In this document: piece after piece, positions 49,601 through 61,540 of the stretch
Layout of the letters: every line of letters begins with the position of its first letter
Position numbering within the stretch: position 1 is the stretch's first letter
Origin: Lineus longissimus
Lineage: Eukaryota > Nemertea > Pilidiophora > Heteronemertea > Lineidae
Length of the DNA: 64,000 bases
NCBI RefSeq assembly: GCF_910592395.1
Contig: NC_088319.1
Coordinates: forward strand, 11,902,001 to 11,966,000
Direction of reading: 5' to 3'
Position numbers and translations under genes: made by a program
Notes under the pieces: generated by a model
The model's database searches: none
What the model saw: the letters and a program-made list of their open reading frames with translations, nothing else
What the model was told of the DNA's origin: nothing

Positions 49601-51299
49601 ATTTGGTCGCCACCCAGATTTTACCTCGAATGCTAAGCCAATATGCCACATCGCCATATCAGTTAAGAAAAACGTGTGTTCCTTTCATCATTTTGTTGAC
49701 ATCAAATTCGAGATGCTTTCACTTTTAACCATTCTTTTCAGAAATACACGTCTCTAATTATCAATGCTTGGATGTGTGGGTGTTTTGAGACTGACTTTTC
49801 TTTTGGCAAGGTACATGCATTCTTCTTGTTGTAAACCATGAATAAACTATTATAAAACTAGATATCTAATGATCGTGGTTTTCCTTGAAAAGAACGCCAC
49901 ATATCATATATGATTAAATGGCAAGTAGTTCAAGTTACCGTTACAAGGGAAAAGCCATTATCACTAGATGCTATTTTGTTCGGTTTTTTCCCTTTAAGCA
50001 GATTATATAAAGATCGTGAACATGTAGTGGGAAACCTTTAAGCTGAGAAACTTACAGCATTTTTTGTGTTTCTAAGAAGATTAGCAATATGTTGGTTTCA
50101 TTCATTTGACTATGATAACGGGTTGCAGCTACAAAAATCGTCTCTTTGCGAGGCGCTTTAGTATTCAGGCTATTCCTCGGCCTCTGTCCCGGCCTCTCCC
50201 CCCTCCGGCCCCCAAAAGTCGTCAAAGGGCTCCAATGAAAAATCCTTTACTCATTTGCAAATCTCCCACCTGGAAATTGTATTTGGTCCCAAATTAGGAT
50301 CGAAGAAAAATCTAACTTTGAAGAAATTGACCCAGTAGTTTTTGCGCAGCAGTACCCAAAAAACACTTTTTCTGAACCAATACGCCTTTTTCCAGAAGAT
50401 TGTGTTAAATAATTACTTCACCGGCCATATTCGCTGCAACATGGTCATTTGGTACATAATATCTTCGCGACCAGCTTTGGCTAATCGCCTTAGCCGATAA
50501 AAACCAAGGACACCATACTCGATTGCAAATAAGCCAGCAGAATATCAGGAGATTTTCCACAATCTTTCTCGACCACGGACTGAGGCGAGAGAAACGTTTT
50601 TATTGCACACTCTGCTGGTCTCCAACAGATAAATCTAAGGCCTTGGCGATTTAGCGAAATATGCGGAAACTTGGCGAAAATTTGGTGTTATCTCCTCCAG
50701 TTAAAACCTTTAGACTTAACGCCAAGTTATATAAGTTAACGCCAGCGTCAGTGACAAGACTTTCTGGAACAACCTGGCGCTGGAGGTAAGAAAGCTTGCG
50801 CCATTAAGGAATAAACAGACCGGCGTTAGACACAGGGATCATAAGTTTTTGAGGGAGATATAACATGGCTTTCAGCAAGTCCATGAGGGCTTTTCTTGTG
50901 GCTCTTTAAAAAACAACGGATGTAGAGCCGTAGAAAAACGTAATGCAACATTGGCTTATAGACACCCCCATATCACTTCATACCACAGTTCCAACATGAT
51001 AAAAGGCAAACCTCTCTCATTTCCCCCCCGAGATATAACCACATGGCTACTTGTTGACGAGCTCCTGAATCTCAATAGGCATAATCAGGCACAGCAAACA
51101 ATCACCAAATACGTTACTTTTTTTGCATTCCGGACAGATGAAGCTACGTAATTACTATTTGCTGGCCCGATACTATATTGGTTACGTGATGTTAAAAATG
51201 ATTCAGCGGCGAACTCAAGGCGTGTCACACAGGGAAGCAATGCAGATAAAGGGAAAATACTGCATTAAGGGTCCATTTCTAGAACTTGCCTAAAGCAAT
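46640..51299. other. Intergenic, no gene seen
   Basis: AT-rich, with no frame over about 85 codons and no recognised motif. Short GGGTTTTGAGG repeats lie near 49498-49530. Confidence 0.55.
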
Positions 51300-51460
51300 T
51301 AGAGCTCCTTCAAAGCGTAGTTAATGCCAATTTCAAGGGTGGAAGTTTGTTCTCTGTTTTACAGAGAACAACAGGTTTTAAATTGGCACTCACTTCATTT
51401 TGAAGGAGTTCTTATTTCTTTAGAATTTGAAGTTCGAGCCAAAGTGATGGTACCTTTGGT
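51300..51460. mobile_element. Hairpin element, copy 2
   Basis: Outer arms AGAGCTCCTTCAAA and TTTTGAAGGAGTTCT enclose AATGCCAATTT / AAATTGGCA and a perfect inner stem GTTCTCTGT-TTT-ACAGAGAAC at 51349-51369. The tail GAAGTTCGAGCCAAAGTGAT matches 40447 onward and 61491 onward. Confidence 0.65.
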
Positions 51461-53191
51461 AAACCTATAAGTTACAATTTTATATCAGTGCTTGATCGAT
51501 TCGGGGTGTTGTTGCATTTTCAGGGCAGGCTGTAAGACAATCATGACGAACAAATGAGAAAAAAAAACATAGCCAATTACGAAAAGAAGACCATCGATGA
51601 AGCTTCATCTTATACTCATATCTCCCCTGTCAAGTCAACCAAAAACATTTTCAATTACGCTACATCCTTGTTTAAACCCGACGGATTTAGATAATCTGAG
51701 TTCTAAACGTGTTAGACACCATGCAAGGGGGATTTCTCGTCCGATTTTGACGGTCACCCCGAGAACAGATTTTTTATTTTTTGTTTCACATTTTGCCACC
51801 TGCATTACAATCAGACCCCGTCACGTTTCATTTTGAGAAAACGCCACTCAAAGATTTTGACAGTTCGAATGACTCTTTGCATTACATATGAAAGAGTATA
51901 ATGACAAGAAATGCTTGAATAGATAGTAATTAAAGAGTTAATGATAATTGGTGTGTAAGTATAGACATGGCTATTAGAACTCAGATGGTGCTATTATCTT
52001 AATTTCAGAAAAAATGCAGACTGGTCACTTTGTTAAATCATCGAGACGATGTTTTGCGGTAGAGAGGGATCTGTCAGGGTTACTCGATCAATAGACAATT
52101 CAAACTTTTCCAAGAGTGGCTTTAAGTGAGAGTAAGCTGGGAAAAACGCCGAGGTGGCTCTTGATTTAATTGGAAAACGTAAGTGGCACTGGCTTGTCAA
52201 TCATCCATCAACACAACATAGGGATTACGACGTCATTTCCGATTCGGTACATATCTTCATCTTCGGATTGATAAGGTATTAGCTGGCTTAAGTTTCGATT
52301 TTGTAAAACACAATTCGAGACTGAAAATCTCCAACTTTAAGTGGGCTGTTAAACGAATTGAAAACGTGATGACGGATGCGGACCATTAGTCGTTGCGAAT
52401 CAAAGCCTTGAAGAGAGTAAGCTTACTATAGTTTTACATTAGTATGCTCTACGCTTAGGACTAACAACTTTCAACATTTGATTTTACCCATAAAATGGAG
52501 AAAGAAACAGTTTGTATCAAATTTCCGAAGTGAACAGCTCAACATTCTCCGGAACGCCTCGATTCTGCTGTAGTCCTTAACACACGACGTCATTATAACG
52601 CAGTCGATGGAGACTGGTGCAGTTTGTAATGCCCAATGATAGAATGTCCGAGAATAGAATATCACGGGAAGAAATGGTTCTGTCATGCACTTTAGTCTCT
52701 GAGGTATCGACGTTAATGGCCACTATAGAACCATTTACAAAAATCCGTCGAAAAACAATAGGCGCGGACACTTTGTCCGAGGGGACATTTTCTACTTCGG
52801 AATAAAGGTTTTTTGTTAAAGAGTTAACCAGTCCTGCAAAAGGTGTACACGGAATGCGCAAAGTCAATATGAAATTACCTCTCATCAAAGTTCGGATACA
52901 TCTGTGACAGCCTCGACAATATCAAAAGATCATATAAATGCAAATTGATTATTTGAGCTTCGAGCGGTAAAAGACCCGACAAATTGACAGGTGACATATT
53001 TATAATGTGTAAGCTATACAAAATGTACTAACGAGAGTGTACATATACCGCGTGCGATGTTTATCAGGGTATTCATACACTCAGGACGCAGTGAATCGGC
53101 CTTGTCCTGTCGCTCATAGATGAAGGATGATCTGGTTGATGAAATGGAATTAATCGGAGTTAAGGTATGCATGACAGAAGGGGGCGATGGC

Positions 53192-53385
53192 AGGATTGGA
53201 TGAAACCTGCGTAGGAACCGATAGTAGGATTGGATGAAACCTGCGTAGGAACCGATAGTAGGATTGGATGAAACCTGCGTAGGAACCGATAGTAGGATTG
53301 GATGAAACCTGCGTAGGAACCGATAGTAGGATTGGATGAAACCCGCATAGCAGGACCTGACAGTAGGATTGCCGGAAACCTGCGC
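53192..53385. repeat. 34-bp minisatellite, about 5 units
   Basis: Units start at 53192, 53226, 53260, 53294 and 53328, each beginning AGGATTGGATGAAACC. The last full unit is diverged (37 bases) and a partial unit follows at 53365. Because 34 is not divisible by three, all minus-strand frames read through the same RRFHPILLSVPTQ-like peptide, which is not a protein domain. Confidence 0.92.
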
Positions 53386-53608
53386 CGTCGAAAGTGAAAT
53401 ATTCCGAGTACGAATGTTGGTACACCAGAAGGACCAACTCTTGGGCGACTGTTTCTGAGAGCTCTTAGACCATAACATACCTCCCTCAATTCAGGCCAAG
53501 CGCTGTTAATGGTGCTACGTAGCTTCGCCCTCGCCTGTTACGCCGCTCCTATCTTGACACCTTGACAGGCTGGATTTGGAAACGACGGACGTCCTCACGC
53601 CATAAAAA

Positions 53609-53905
53609 ATGTCGGAGGGAAAAACCGTGCATTCTTTTATCAACGTTCATCTTCCTATCGCATGTAGCCAATCCGCCATCGAAAAATATGATAAGACACA
53701 TTTTCCTGGGGACACTGATTACTGGTACACCAGCATTTCTTCATTTAACGATGCCAATTATGAAGTTCCTATCGATGGCGGTGTCGATTGTCAAGTTTTT
53801 CGGATTTGTCAGGCTCGACGCACTTTTCGTTGGGAAATTTGCCAGACTGTAAAATTCGCCACTGCTTCAAATAGCCCTTGGCTAGATTCCTTAATACAGC
53901 ACTAA
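53609..53905 (+). CDS. Unrecognised open frame, 98 codons
   Basis: An ATG-started frame with A at -3. The product is hydrophilic, with aromatic and Cys-containing segments such as DTDYWYTSISSF and CQVFRICQARRTFRWEIC. A second frame of similar length overlaps it at 53562-53852; that one is hydrophobic and Leu/Phe-rich, which is typical of an off-frame reading. I do not recognise any family. It could be a small gene, a single exon or chance. It lies just downstream of a 34-bp minisatellite. Confidence 0.15.
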   Translation: MSEGKTVHSFINVHLPIACSQSAIEKYDKTHFPGDTDYWYTSISSFNDANYEVPIDGGVDCQVFRICQARRTFRWEICQTVKFATASNSPWLDSLIQH

Positions 53906-54220
53906 ATAATTTATAAACTCTTCGACATATCACGGCGAAGAAACAAAGCCAAGGGGCGAGGAGTAGCTTGCTTAGACTACCAAATGAAGATCTCCATGTT
54001 TTATAGAAATGAACTTGGCAAATGTATGATTTTCTTAATCATGGATTTTCTATCATTACTGTACGACTGACTATACAACAGTTACTGTGATATACATTAT
54101 TCTATATGGCAGTTACAAGATACAACAGCCCAATCAGGCCTAATTCACAGACAGTGATGCTGAGGAGAACAGAGTACATTTGTGATCCGCTCTACCAAAA
54201 CTAGGCGCTTGTCGCATCTG

Positions 54221-54363
54221 AACTTGACAGGTTGATACGGACTTGTTGTTCATTTCCTTATTGTAGACCTTTTGTGAAATGTGACCAAATCAGTTTGTAA
54301 TAGATTTCACAAAAGGTCTACAATAGGGAAATGAACAACAAGTCCGTATCAACCTGTCGAGTT
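54221..54363. mobile_element. 60-bp-arm hairpin, nearly perfect
   Basis: The arm at 54221-54280 (starting AACTTGACAGGTTG) pairs with 54304-54363 (ending CAACCTGTCGAGTT) with only a few mismatches. The loop is 23 bases. It looks like a young palindromic element or a recent inverted duplication. It abuts the 230-bp TIR element that starts at 54377. Confidence 0.8.
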
Positions 54364-54376
54364 CGCCGAAGGTGTT

Positions 54377-54602
54377 TTAAAGGCCAACACCGTTCGTTAA
54401 ATATTTAAAAATTGTAATTGAATTTGAAAGATTCAAATTGTGTAAATACGGGCTGAATATAAATACCAACAACTGCCGTTGTGTAGACGGATATACAAAT
54501 ACTGCCAAGTTTCAGCAAATTCGTATGCATAATAACTGTACAACGGCATTGTAAAAGTGCTTTTTTATTTCCCAGGACCACCAATAAGTACGAAAGGCCT
54601 AC
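54377..54602 (-). mobile_element. 230-bp TIR family, copy C (inverted)
   Basis: Read on the minus strand it has TGGTGGTCCTGGGAAATAAA and AATTTGCTGAAACTTGGCAG as in copies A and D. TTAAAGGCC and GAAAGGCCT lie near the two ends. Confidence 0.65.
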
Positions 54603-54928
54603 CCCTAGTCATGGCATCAATGAATCCACGCCAAAATGGCCGATTTCATCAAGAAAGAAACATACATTTTTTTAAGGCAAACCCTTCAGTATTGTTGAAG
54701 AAAACTCTTGATATCAGTACATTCGGTTATGAAATATTCGTCTCTTGCTACAAGCCACTAACATTTGACTAACCAACCCGACCATTTATATTATAAATGA
54801 AACCTCACTAACGCCATCCAAAGAAAGGATGATGTTGTACGTCGAGGGTATTTTCTTGGCTTATTTCATTATCCCTGTTTGACTACAATACGTTTATAAA
54901 CCCCTGCGGTCTAGGCCTATCGAACCCC

Positions 54929-55125
54929 CATGAAAGCTATTTCGCGGGATGGATGTTTTCAAGATTCGCCCTGATAGCCCTTTGACAAGACTGTAGAACA
55001 ATGGGAATTTAGGCCGAGGTGTGAGCAGGCTTGGTTTTTAGACAATAGACCGTGCATTAGGCTCGGCCGAAATGCCTTTAACTGCGAGGCACAGGGGAAA
55101 ACGCGTAAGGTATGAAATGTCACAC
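54929..55125 (+). repeat. TGATAACCCTTTGATA-core repeat, copy 4
   Basis: CATGAAAGCTATTTCGCGGG, then GCCCTGATAGCCCTTTGACA, CAATGGGAATTTAGGCCGAG and GACAATAGACCGTG. This is one of the two longest copies. Confidence 0.65.
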
Positions 55126-55721
55126 AGAAGATCTAGACTATGAAACGACCATACCCTTAGGGATTTAAAATAATTGCTCTGACGTGAAATGTCAAATGTT
55201 GAAGTCGCCACCAGGCGGAAAGTCACAGTGCATTCGACCTGCAGCAAATTTCTTTCTTTTCGCATTTCTTTTAATCCACAGCGTGGTAGTACTGTTTACA
55301 AAGGTTGAGGAGGCTGACAGTTTAGCCTTAGTCGCCCTTTTGATCAGGCGTTCCGACGAGACACCAGGTACAGTGGAACTTAGTGACTTACTGCCGCAAA
55401 AAACGAGGCACAGTAGGTGCATAGTGCATTACACAGTGTAAAATATGGTCCATTGTAATCGAGATGTTTAAGAATTGAGAATATAAACTCCATTAATTCA
55501 ACGTTATTAATCGGCATTGAATTATTGCGTTTTTACCACCTAGCCTTTGTCAGTAATTAAAACCTCAATCAACAGTTATGATTTAATTATCCACTTTCAG
55601 ACATCAAAGAAACAGGCATGCGACGGAAGTAGAGTATTATTTTGATTTGTTTTTGATTGGCAGACTTTTTAATATCATTTCATCAACGCCCCGACAGTTT
55701 GAACAGGTCTTGCTATTTCCC

Positions 55722-55947
55722 TTAAAGACGTACGCCGTTCGACATTACTGCTGGTTCAGAAAAATATAAATACAGTTATATACAATGACGTAATGCAGTT
55801 ATTATGAATACGGATTTGCTGAAACTTGGTATAACTGTCTACACAGCGCCAGTGTTGAAATTTATACTCAGTACTTATGAATACACAATTTCAAATTTTC
55901 AATTTCATCTACAAATTTCAAATACTTATCGAACGGCGTAGGTCTTT
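55722..55947 (+). mobile_element. 230-bp TIR family, copy D
   Basis: The tips are AAAGACGTACGCCGTTCG and CGAACGGCGTAGGTCTTT, an 18-bp inverted repeat with one mismatch. The body contains CGGATTTGCTGAAACTTGGT. This is the clearest copy of the family. Confidence 0.75.
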
Positions 55948-58668
55948 GTAGAGCGACACGTAAGCCTCGACGACTAGATTTGTACACTATTTGAAAATGT
56001 GATGACAAATACAAAATTGTTGGGAACTTTGAGCAAGCTTTCATATTCAAGTATATGTTATTCCTAGATGTATTACAATGTGCTGGTACCTGTATCAAAA
56101 TGGAACATAGTGAAGGAAATGATTGCGGTTTTTCTTATTTAATGGGCGAAGCCCGTTTGCGGCAGTTTCCACGTTTCAGATGCCGACCCTCGCATCGCAA
56201 ATCCCGTATTTGGGTCGGCTAAAGGAATCCCAGCATTTCATTAAATTGAGGCTGCCCTATTAGTAAAAGACAGGATAAAAGAAGGACCTACAACATTGCT
56301 TATTGCCATTAACCAAGATCGTTCAGTGTATCTTTCTGATGCCCTGCTCGTATAAAAGTGACCATCATGATGCAATTTGCGCTAATGGGGCTTTAAGGTA
56401 TTGTGAACTAGGCGCCAGACTAGAGTCATCGATTCTCTCTTCTCCTCCTGATCATTACAACTATTGGTTCGCTCAATAATATATCAAGTCAGCGATAAGA
56501 TAGTATCAGCTGACAGAAGTTGAACAAATATAAATATATGATACGGGCTTTACTTTATTCAATTGTGAGCTTTATCAAATCATTGCGGAGTGAACTAATA
56601 CCATATCATGGTGACAATGTCCGTACATTTCACACATCGGTTGCTGGCGAGAAATTTGATCAACCACGGCCAAGAACTTGATAAAACGATTACCAATTCG
56701 TGACGGTCGCGATGAGAGATAATCATGCAGGAGATATTGATAAATTGAGGTTAACTTCTCAGTAACGCGGTGGGTAGGAAAACGCCTGCACTAACTTGAA
56801 CTTTGCTGAACTAAACCATGATGTAGGTTAGCCTCTATCTGCAACGATGGCGCGACATCATCCCTGTAATTTTCCGCAGTACGTTCATTTTTACCAACCA
56901 TAAATGTGGTCGTTTATCGTATAGGGAAAACATAGGATCCGGGGAACAAAGACAGCCATCCCCAATGTAGATTTGCAATTGCTGACGAAGTTATCAAATA
57001 CACAAATGTAGAGCTGGCGCGACATAGACTTCCAACAGTCATCCGTCACTCAGTATCAATCTACGAACGATAGATCCCCCGGGACAAGCAACCACTGGCC
57101 GGAGAGGAGCCGTGTTTATAGATGTCGTGAGCAAATAAACCAACCAGGAGCGGAAAGTTTGTCGAAACTCCCATGTGATTCTAAGGAGCGCACCAGACGA
57201 ATTCTAATCGTTTGGCAATATGTGTGCATAATGTAGACACAGGGAACAGGCATGCCTAGATTTTGAAAGAGAATCGATGTAAAAAGTATCACTATGGGGC
57301 CATTACCGCTGAACATTCAGGCGTTCTTTGCGATGAGTTGCCTTCCGTCCGAATAAAATATCTTCATTGCATACAAGTCCAGAGCTAGTTAATACCCGAG
57401 CGCTAGAGGTGTCGGGAGGGGGTACTTCTTGCACATAAAAAACTACATATTTCGCAAACAATGCTGCAGACAGGCAAGACACCAACCAAACATTTAGTCG
57501 GGGATAGATTCAAAACACGGCCAACTAGTCCGCTTCTTGCGCGCAGTCACACCTACCGAAGGTGGCCCGTCTTGGTGGTGTGAACTTGAATAGTTAACTG
57601 TTCGAGTCACATTTGGTTGGCAACGCCAAATTTGAAGACCTCTTTCTCTTAAACGAGACAAGATATTTCAAAGTAAAAATCACCGCCCTTATGTAGATCT
57701 TTGGGATTGGGCTTGTCGCGATACTTAACAACAGTTAAGTTTTGAGCTGCAGCCGTTTTACCGAATGATGTTCAAATCCAAGTTTTCGTCTATCACTCAC
57801 TGGCAAATTGCCAGACTCTATAGATTCACTTAGTGACAGCATACACACACGTCTCGTTAAAACCCCTCACCTAAATCAAGTGAATGTATAATCCATTGAT
57901 CCTTCCTCGTAAAAACTTTCAAAAGGGGTATTTTGCTCCTAAACGTAGATCTATCGTTCTACCATCAAAGGGTTCACGTTGAATTATCATTATTCATTCA
58001 TGCTTAGTAAAGTACACTTCATAAACGTACTCCGTGTAGCCATATTTCACATCGTGCCCAGGGGCTATGTCTGTTAGAGGAAAAAGGAAGCCCCACGACT
58101 TACCCAGGAACTCAAGTTTTTACATTTATTCTTTGAAAACATACACCCCTACCCACGCGCCGTCTGAGAAGGGATATAAGATTATTACCCTACTATCAAC
58201 CAACAAATAGAAGCCAATTGAAGCCGATGGCAAAGCAGTGGAATCTTTGTCGAATGGTTAGGGAGAATAGCGTCAGACTAAGTTAGAATTCGGATAATTG
58301 TCAATTCGGCTGATGCAAGTATGAGTAGAGCAATACATCGATTCCGAATACATTTTACCCCAATATGTCCAAGCCACATATTAAAGAGTCTTTGCTCCAT
58401 CCCCCTTCACATTTTCCACAAAAGTACATTACGTTGGATGTGAAAATATATAGAACTGCTCCCAGGTACTTCAACAAAGCACTATAGCCATTGTTGTTGT
58501 ATGGAAAGACATCACAATTAATCCTTATCTTGCCGATTTGCACTGAATGAGATTTGATGGTGCAATCATAACTCCATTTCTCCCAAATCGTTCAGTCTTT
58601 TCACCAAACACACATATGAATGCCATTACGTGTACTTGCCCTTGCCAGTTTTGACCTTTATCGACCAT

Positions 58669-58840
58669 CATGAAAGTAGTTTCGAGGGGGTTGATTTTAT
58701 CAAGATTTGCCCCGATAACCCTGTGATAAGAGATAAGAACAATGCGAATTTTGGCCTAGGTGCAAACGGGCTTTGTTTCAAGACAATAGACCGTGTCTAG
58801 GGCTTGGCCTGAATTCTTTTAACTGCAAAAAAATGGGTCC
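58669..58840 (+). repeat. TGATAACCCTTTGATA-core repeat, copy 5
   Basis: CATGAAAGTAGTTTCGAGGG, then GCCCCGATAACCCTGTGATA, GACAATAGACCGTGTCTAG and CCTGAATTCTTTTAACTGC. It is collinear with copy 4. Confidence 0.65.
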
Positions 58841-59799
58841 TAGGTGTGTAGCTGGATGGTTTAAGCATACTTAATATCCGATTTATACTTGCTGTCTCCC
58901 TTCTTCCAGCGGCACTCAGTTTTGCCCCCAACGAACCAGTGATACCAAGATTTGGATAAAAGACTACACTGGGTTTAGGTAGTTGGATATCTCCCATCCG
59001 ATAATCGGATACACACATTAGTGATACCGTATACTTAGGGATTACAGCTCTACAACCTATTTTCGGACTGAGAAGCTTCTAAGATTTGCAGATGAGACCT
59101 TTGGCTTTAGATCTTTGTATGCCATTATCATAAGACCCTAAGTAATCGTCCAACGTTCTTGGAAGGACAAAGAAATGGGATAGTCGGTACTTCTGCAAAC
59201 CAACACTGCCACTTACTCCACAAATCCTATACAAGAGTTTCAAGATGCAATTGTTGTCAAGCTAATCTTGGCATGTGCACGGGCGCCAATTTAATTGCAT
59301 TATTGTTGTCCTTGCCACCTCAACTAGGCAAAAGTGCATTCTCTAATTACAGGCGGATTGCTATCTGCTTCTCAAATGTCTGCCTCCACCAAAGAGTACA
59401 ATTTGCAAATAAAAGATCCGATAACAGTGGCGTGATGTAAGCAAACAACCGAATTCGCTGGTGTGGTAGACAATATGTGATCGTGTTTCGTTAAAATGGT
59501 GGTAGCAAGATCATACTGTCTAATTATATAAAAAACGGTCCACTCTTTACTCTGCAATAACTACAAAGATGCATAGTATCCTTTTCAATTGCTATCAATA
59601 TCTTGCAGAATTATTGTTCAGACGTATCTCTTCCACCAGGAGTGGTTTCACCTGACGTCATCACCTACGCACCATGCTGGAGGGATAGACAAAGGAAAGG
59701 AAGTCCAAATGGCCGTGAAAGCATTTGATACAGCGAAGTCAGCCGTGAAAAATCAGTGTTCTGCCCTCAAACATGGCTGAAAACGATGTTGCGAATGAT

Positions 59800-59811
59800 G
59801 GGGGGGGGGGG
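59800..59811. repeat. Poly-G tract, 12 bases
   Basis: An uninterrupted run of G. Confidence 0.9.
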
Positions 59812-59928
59812 ATTACTAGTAGTTGACATCATTGAAAAGAAGTCTTGTCTTGCATGCAAATTTTAGAGATTTGACCATCACTTTCCCAACCACAAACGAA
59901 GATAACATTCTTAGATAAATGCACTTAG

Positions 59929-60104
59929 CAGCGCCCGAGAGTCTTGCAGATTTCCCGGCGCTGTTAATCGGTCGCTTTAGTCTATCCTCCCAACACGGGA
60001 AAGACTTCCTGACAAGCGACCAAGCGCAGGTGCTCTCTCTGCGGCCCCAGTGCATTGCTATCATGAAGGATTCGCACGCCTTGCGAGAAGCGACGAAGAA
60101 CGAA
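59929..60104 (+). CDS. Candidate internal exon of an unrecognised gene
   Basis: A 176-base stretch clearly richer in GC than its AT-rich surroundings. It is open in one frame, preceded by a possible acceptor (cacttag) and followed directly by a good donor (GTATGT, from 60105). The peptide starts around AAPESLADFPALLIGRF and ends in ALREATKNE. It contains LRPQCIAIM, which faintly recalls the LRPxAVALVDAF stretch of the acyl-CoA oxidase C-terminal domain, but the match is too short to name the gene. An ATG in the same frame lies at 59919. No partner exon is certain. The frame on the opposite strand (59816-60187) is probably a shadow. Confidence 0.3.
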
Positions 60105-60179
60105 GTATGTACATAATCCATGTATGCAATGCCAGTGTGTGCACTTGAAGAACATGGCGGTGTAGGTAAGGGAATAGGG

Positions 60180-60268
60180 CAATCCATCCAGGCGGTGGTG
60201 ATCCATGAGTCACAGTCCAGTCAATCCAGCAGTCCTGGACCAGTGATCCAGTTTTTTCGAACACTCGT
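60180..60268 (+). mobile_element. Single arm related to the 3715-4026 element
   Basis: CAATCCATCCAGGCGGTGGTG and then CCAGTGATCCAGTTTTTTCG match the right arm of the 3715-4026 element in the same orientation. The other arm is not visible nearby, so this is a fragment. Confidence 0.65.
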
Positions 60269-61490
60269 ATACGTACTTTATCGACCACTTCTTTCGAAAG
60301 TTCCCCCGATTCCTCATTCAACTATAAAGAGTAGAAGAATACTTTCGAGTGTCGTGTTATGAATTAGCACATAGCTGGATGACCTGACAGACCCTGTGTA
60401 GTCATCGGTCGTAGGGGTTGCGAAACCCGCCTTTCATCATGATGACACTAACGCATAGTGTCAACGACCCCGGAGCGCCGTAATCATCAGTTATGAAAAA
60501 TTATAGTGATGAAATCAGCGGAAACGATAAAACAATTTTATTGCAAGACATTATGAACGAAACGTGGGGACGAAAAGGAAATACATGTACAAGGTATTTT
60601 TATCGCTGTCGTTAATCATAAATAGACAAATGTTCATTTCTTTTGAATTTTCCAATTTACGTCTGCGGCAAATGCTGGATTTGTTTTCTCAATTGCAGTG
60701 TCTACATTTGTGCGGACGGAGCAAACCGCTCTAAAATATTCATGGCACTGTGACGTAACGGCACGCACATCAGTTTATCATCCATGTTGATTTTGATAGC
60801 AATTCGCTTTATGAATAACCATAACTATTTTATCTGGCGGAGACACTCGTTATGAATGTTGGAACTTGTCAGATTGATTTATATATAAATGTTGGACCCA
60901 AAATTTAGAGTATGCAGTCAAATTGTAGCATTAAATCATGGATCAAAAATGATCTTAGGGCGTCTTTCGATTCGGAAAGCTGACTTGATCTATGCGGTTT
61001 ACCAAGGATCAGAGCTTCGCTCGCGATGACGGAGTCATGACATCAATCACGGTTGCTTGGTGTCCGTTCAAGGATCGGCGACTGTGAAATGCTAGAGGTG
61101 TCTTTATCAAAGGGAGGCTTGTGGAAGAGGCAAGATTAAATTGAGAGTATGGGCCATAGCAGGTTGAGCAAGTTGGCCAATAGGTGGCTTTATGATGATC
61201 ATATCTCAGCGTTTAGTATTGAAATCCTATTGTCACTCAGTCGAAACAAATCTTTTTCCCTAATTGCAAGTACTGGTCATCTGTAGATCACCAACCTGAT
61301 GGTCTCCCTTTAAGATGTAAATAATATAAATATGCAATTCCAAGCAACCGTTCACAATAAAACCCTTTCAAAAACCAACAGCATTGCGGCTCATCTCTTC
61401 AGTGTAGCCTTGTCACAAACTGTTAATATTTAGCGACATTCTCGTATAGATGTACCAACGTAATTCTGGTAGCAATGCGAAGTAATTGCT

Positions 61491-61540
61491 TCAGGAGTTC
61501 AAGTTCTAGCCAAAACGGCGATGCCTTTGGCTCAGTCCTC
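61491..61540 (+). repeat. Fragment of the 40374/51300 hairpin family
   Basis: AGGAGTTCAAGTTCTAGCCA followed by GATGCCTTTGGC resembles the tail of the 51300 element. No stem partner is visible. Confidence 0.4.

Larger units (their letters stand above)
55950..59928. other. Intergenic, no gene seen
   Basis: One repeat copy at 58669 and a poly-G tract. A frame at 59640-59780, after a CCACCAG acceptor-like site, could be a terminal exon but has no recognisable motif. Confidence 0.5.

Noticed and set aside
53014-53489. Three overlapping minus-strand frames with FHPILLS repeats
   Set aside because: They arise from the 34-bp minisatellite.
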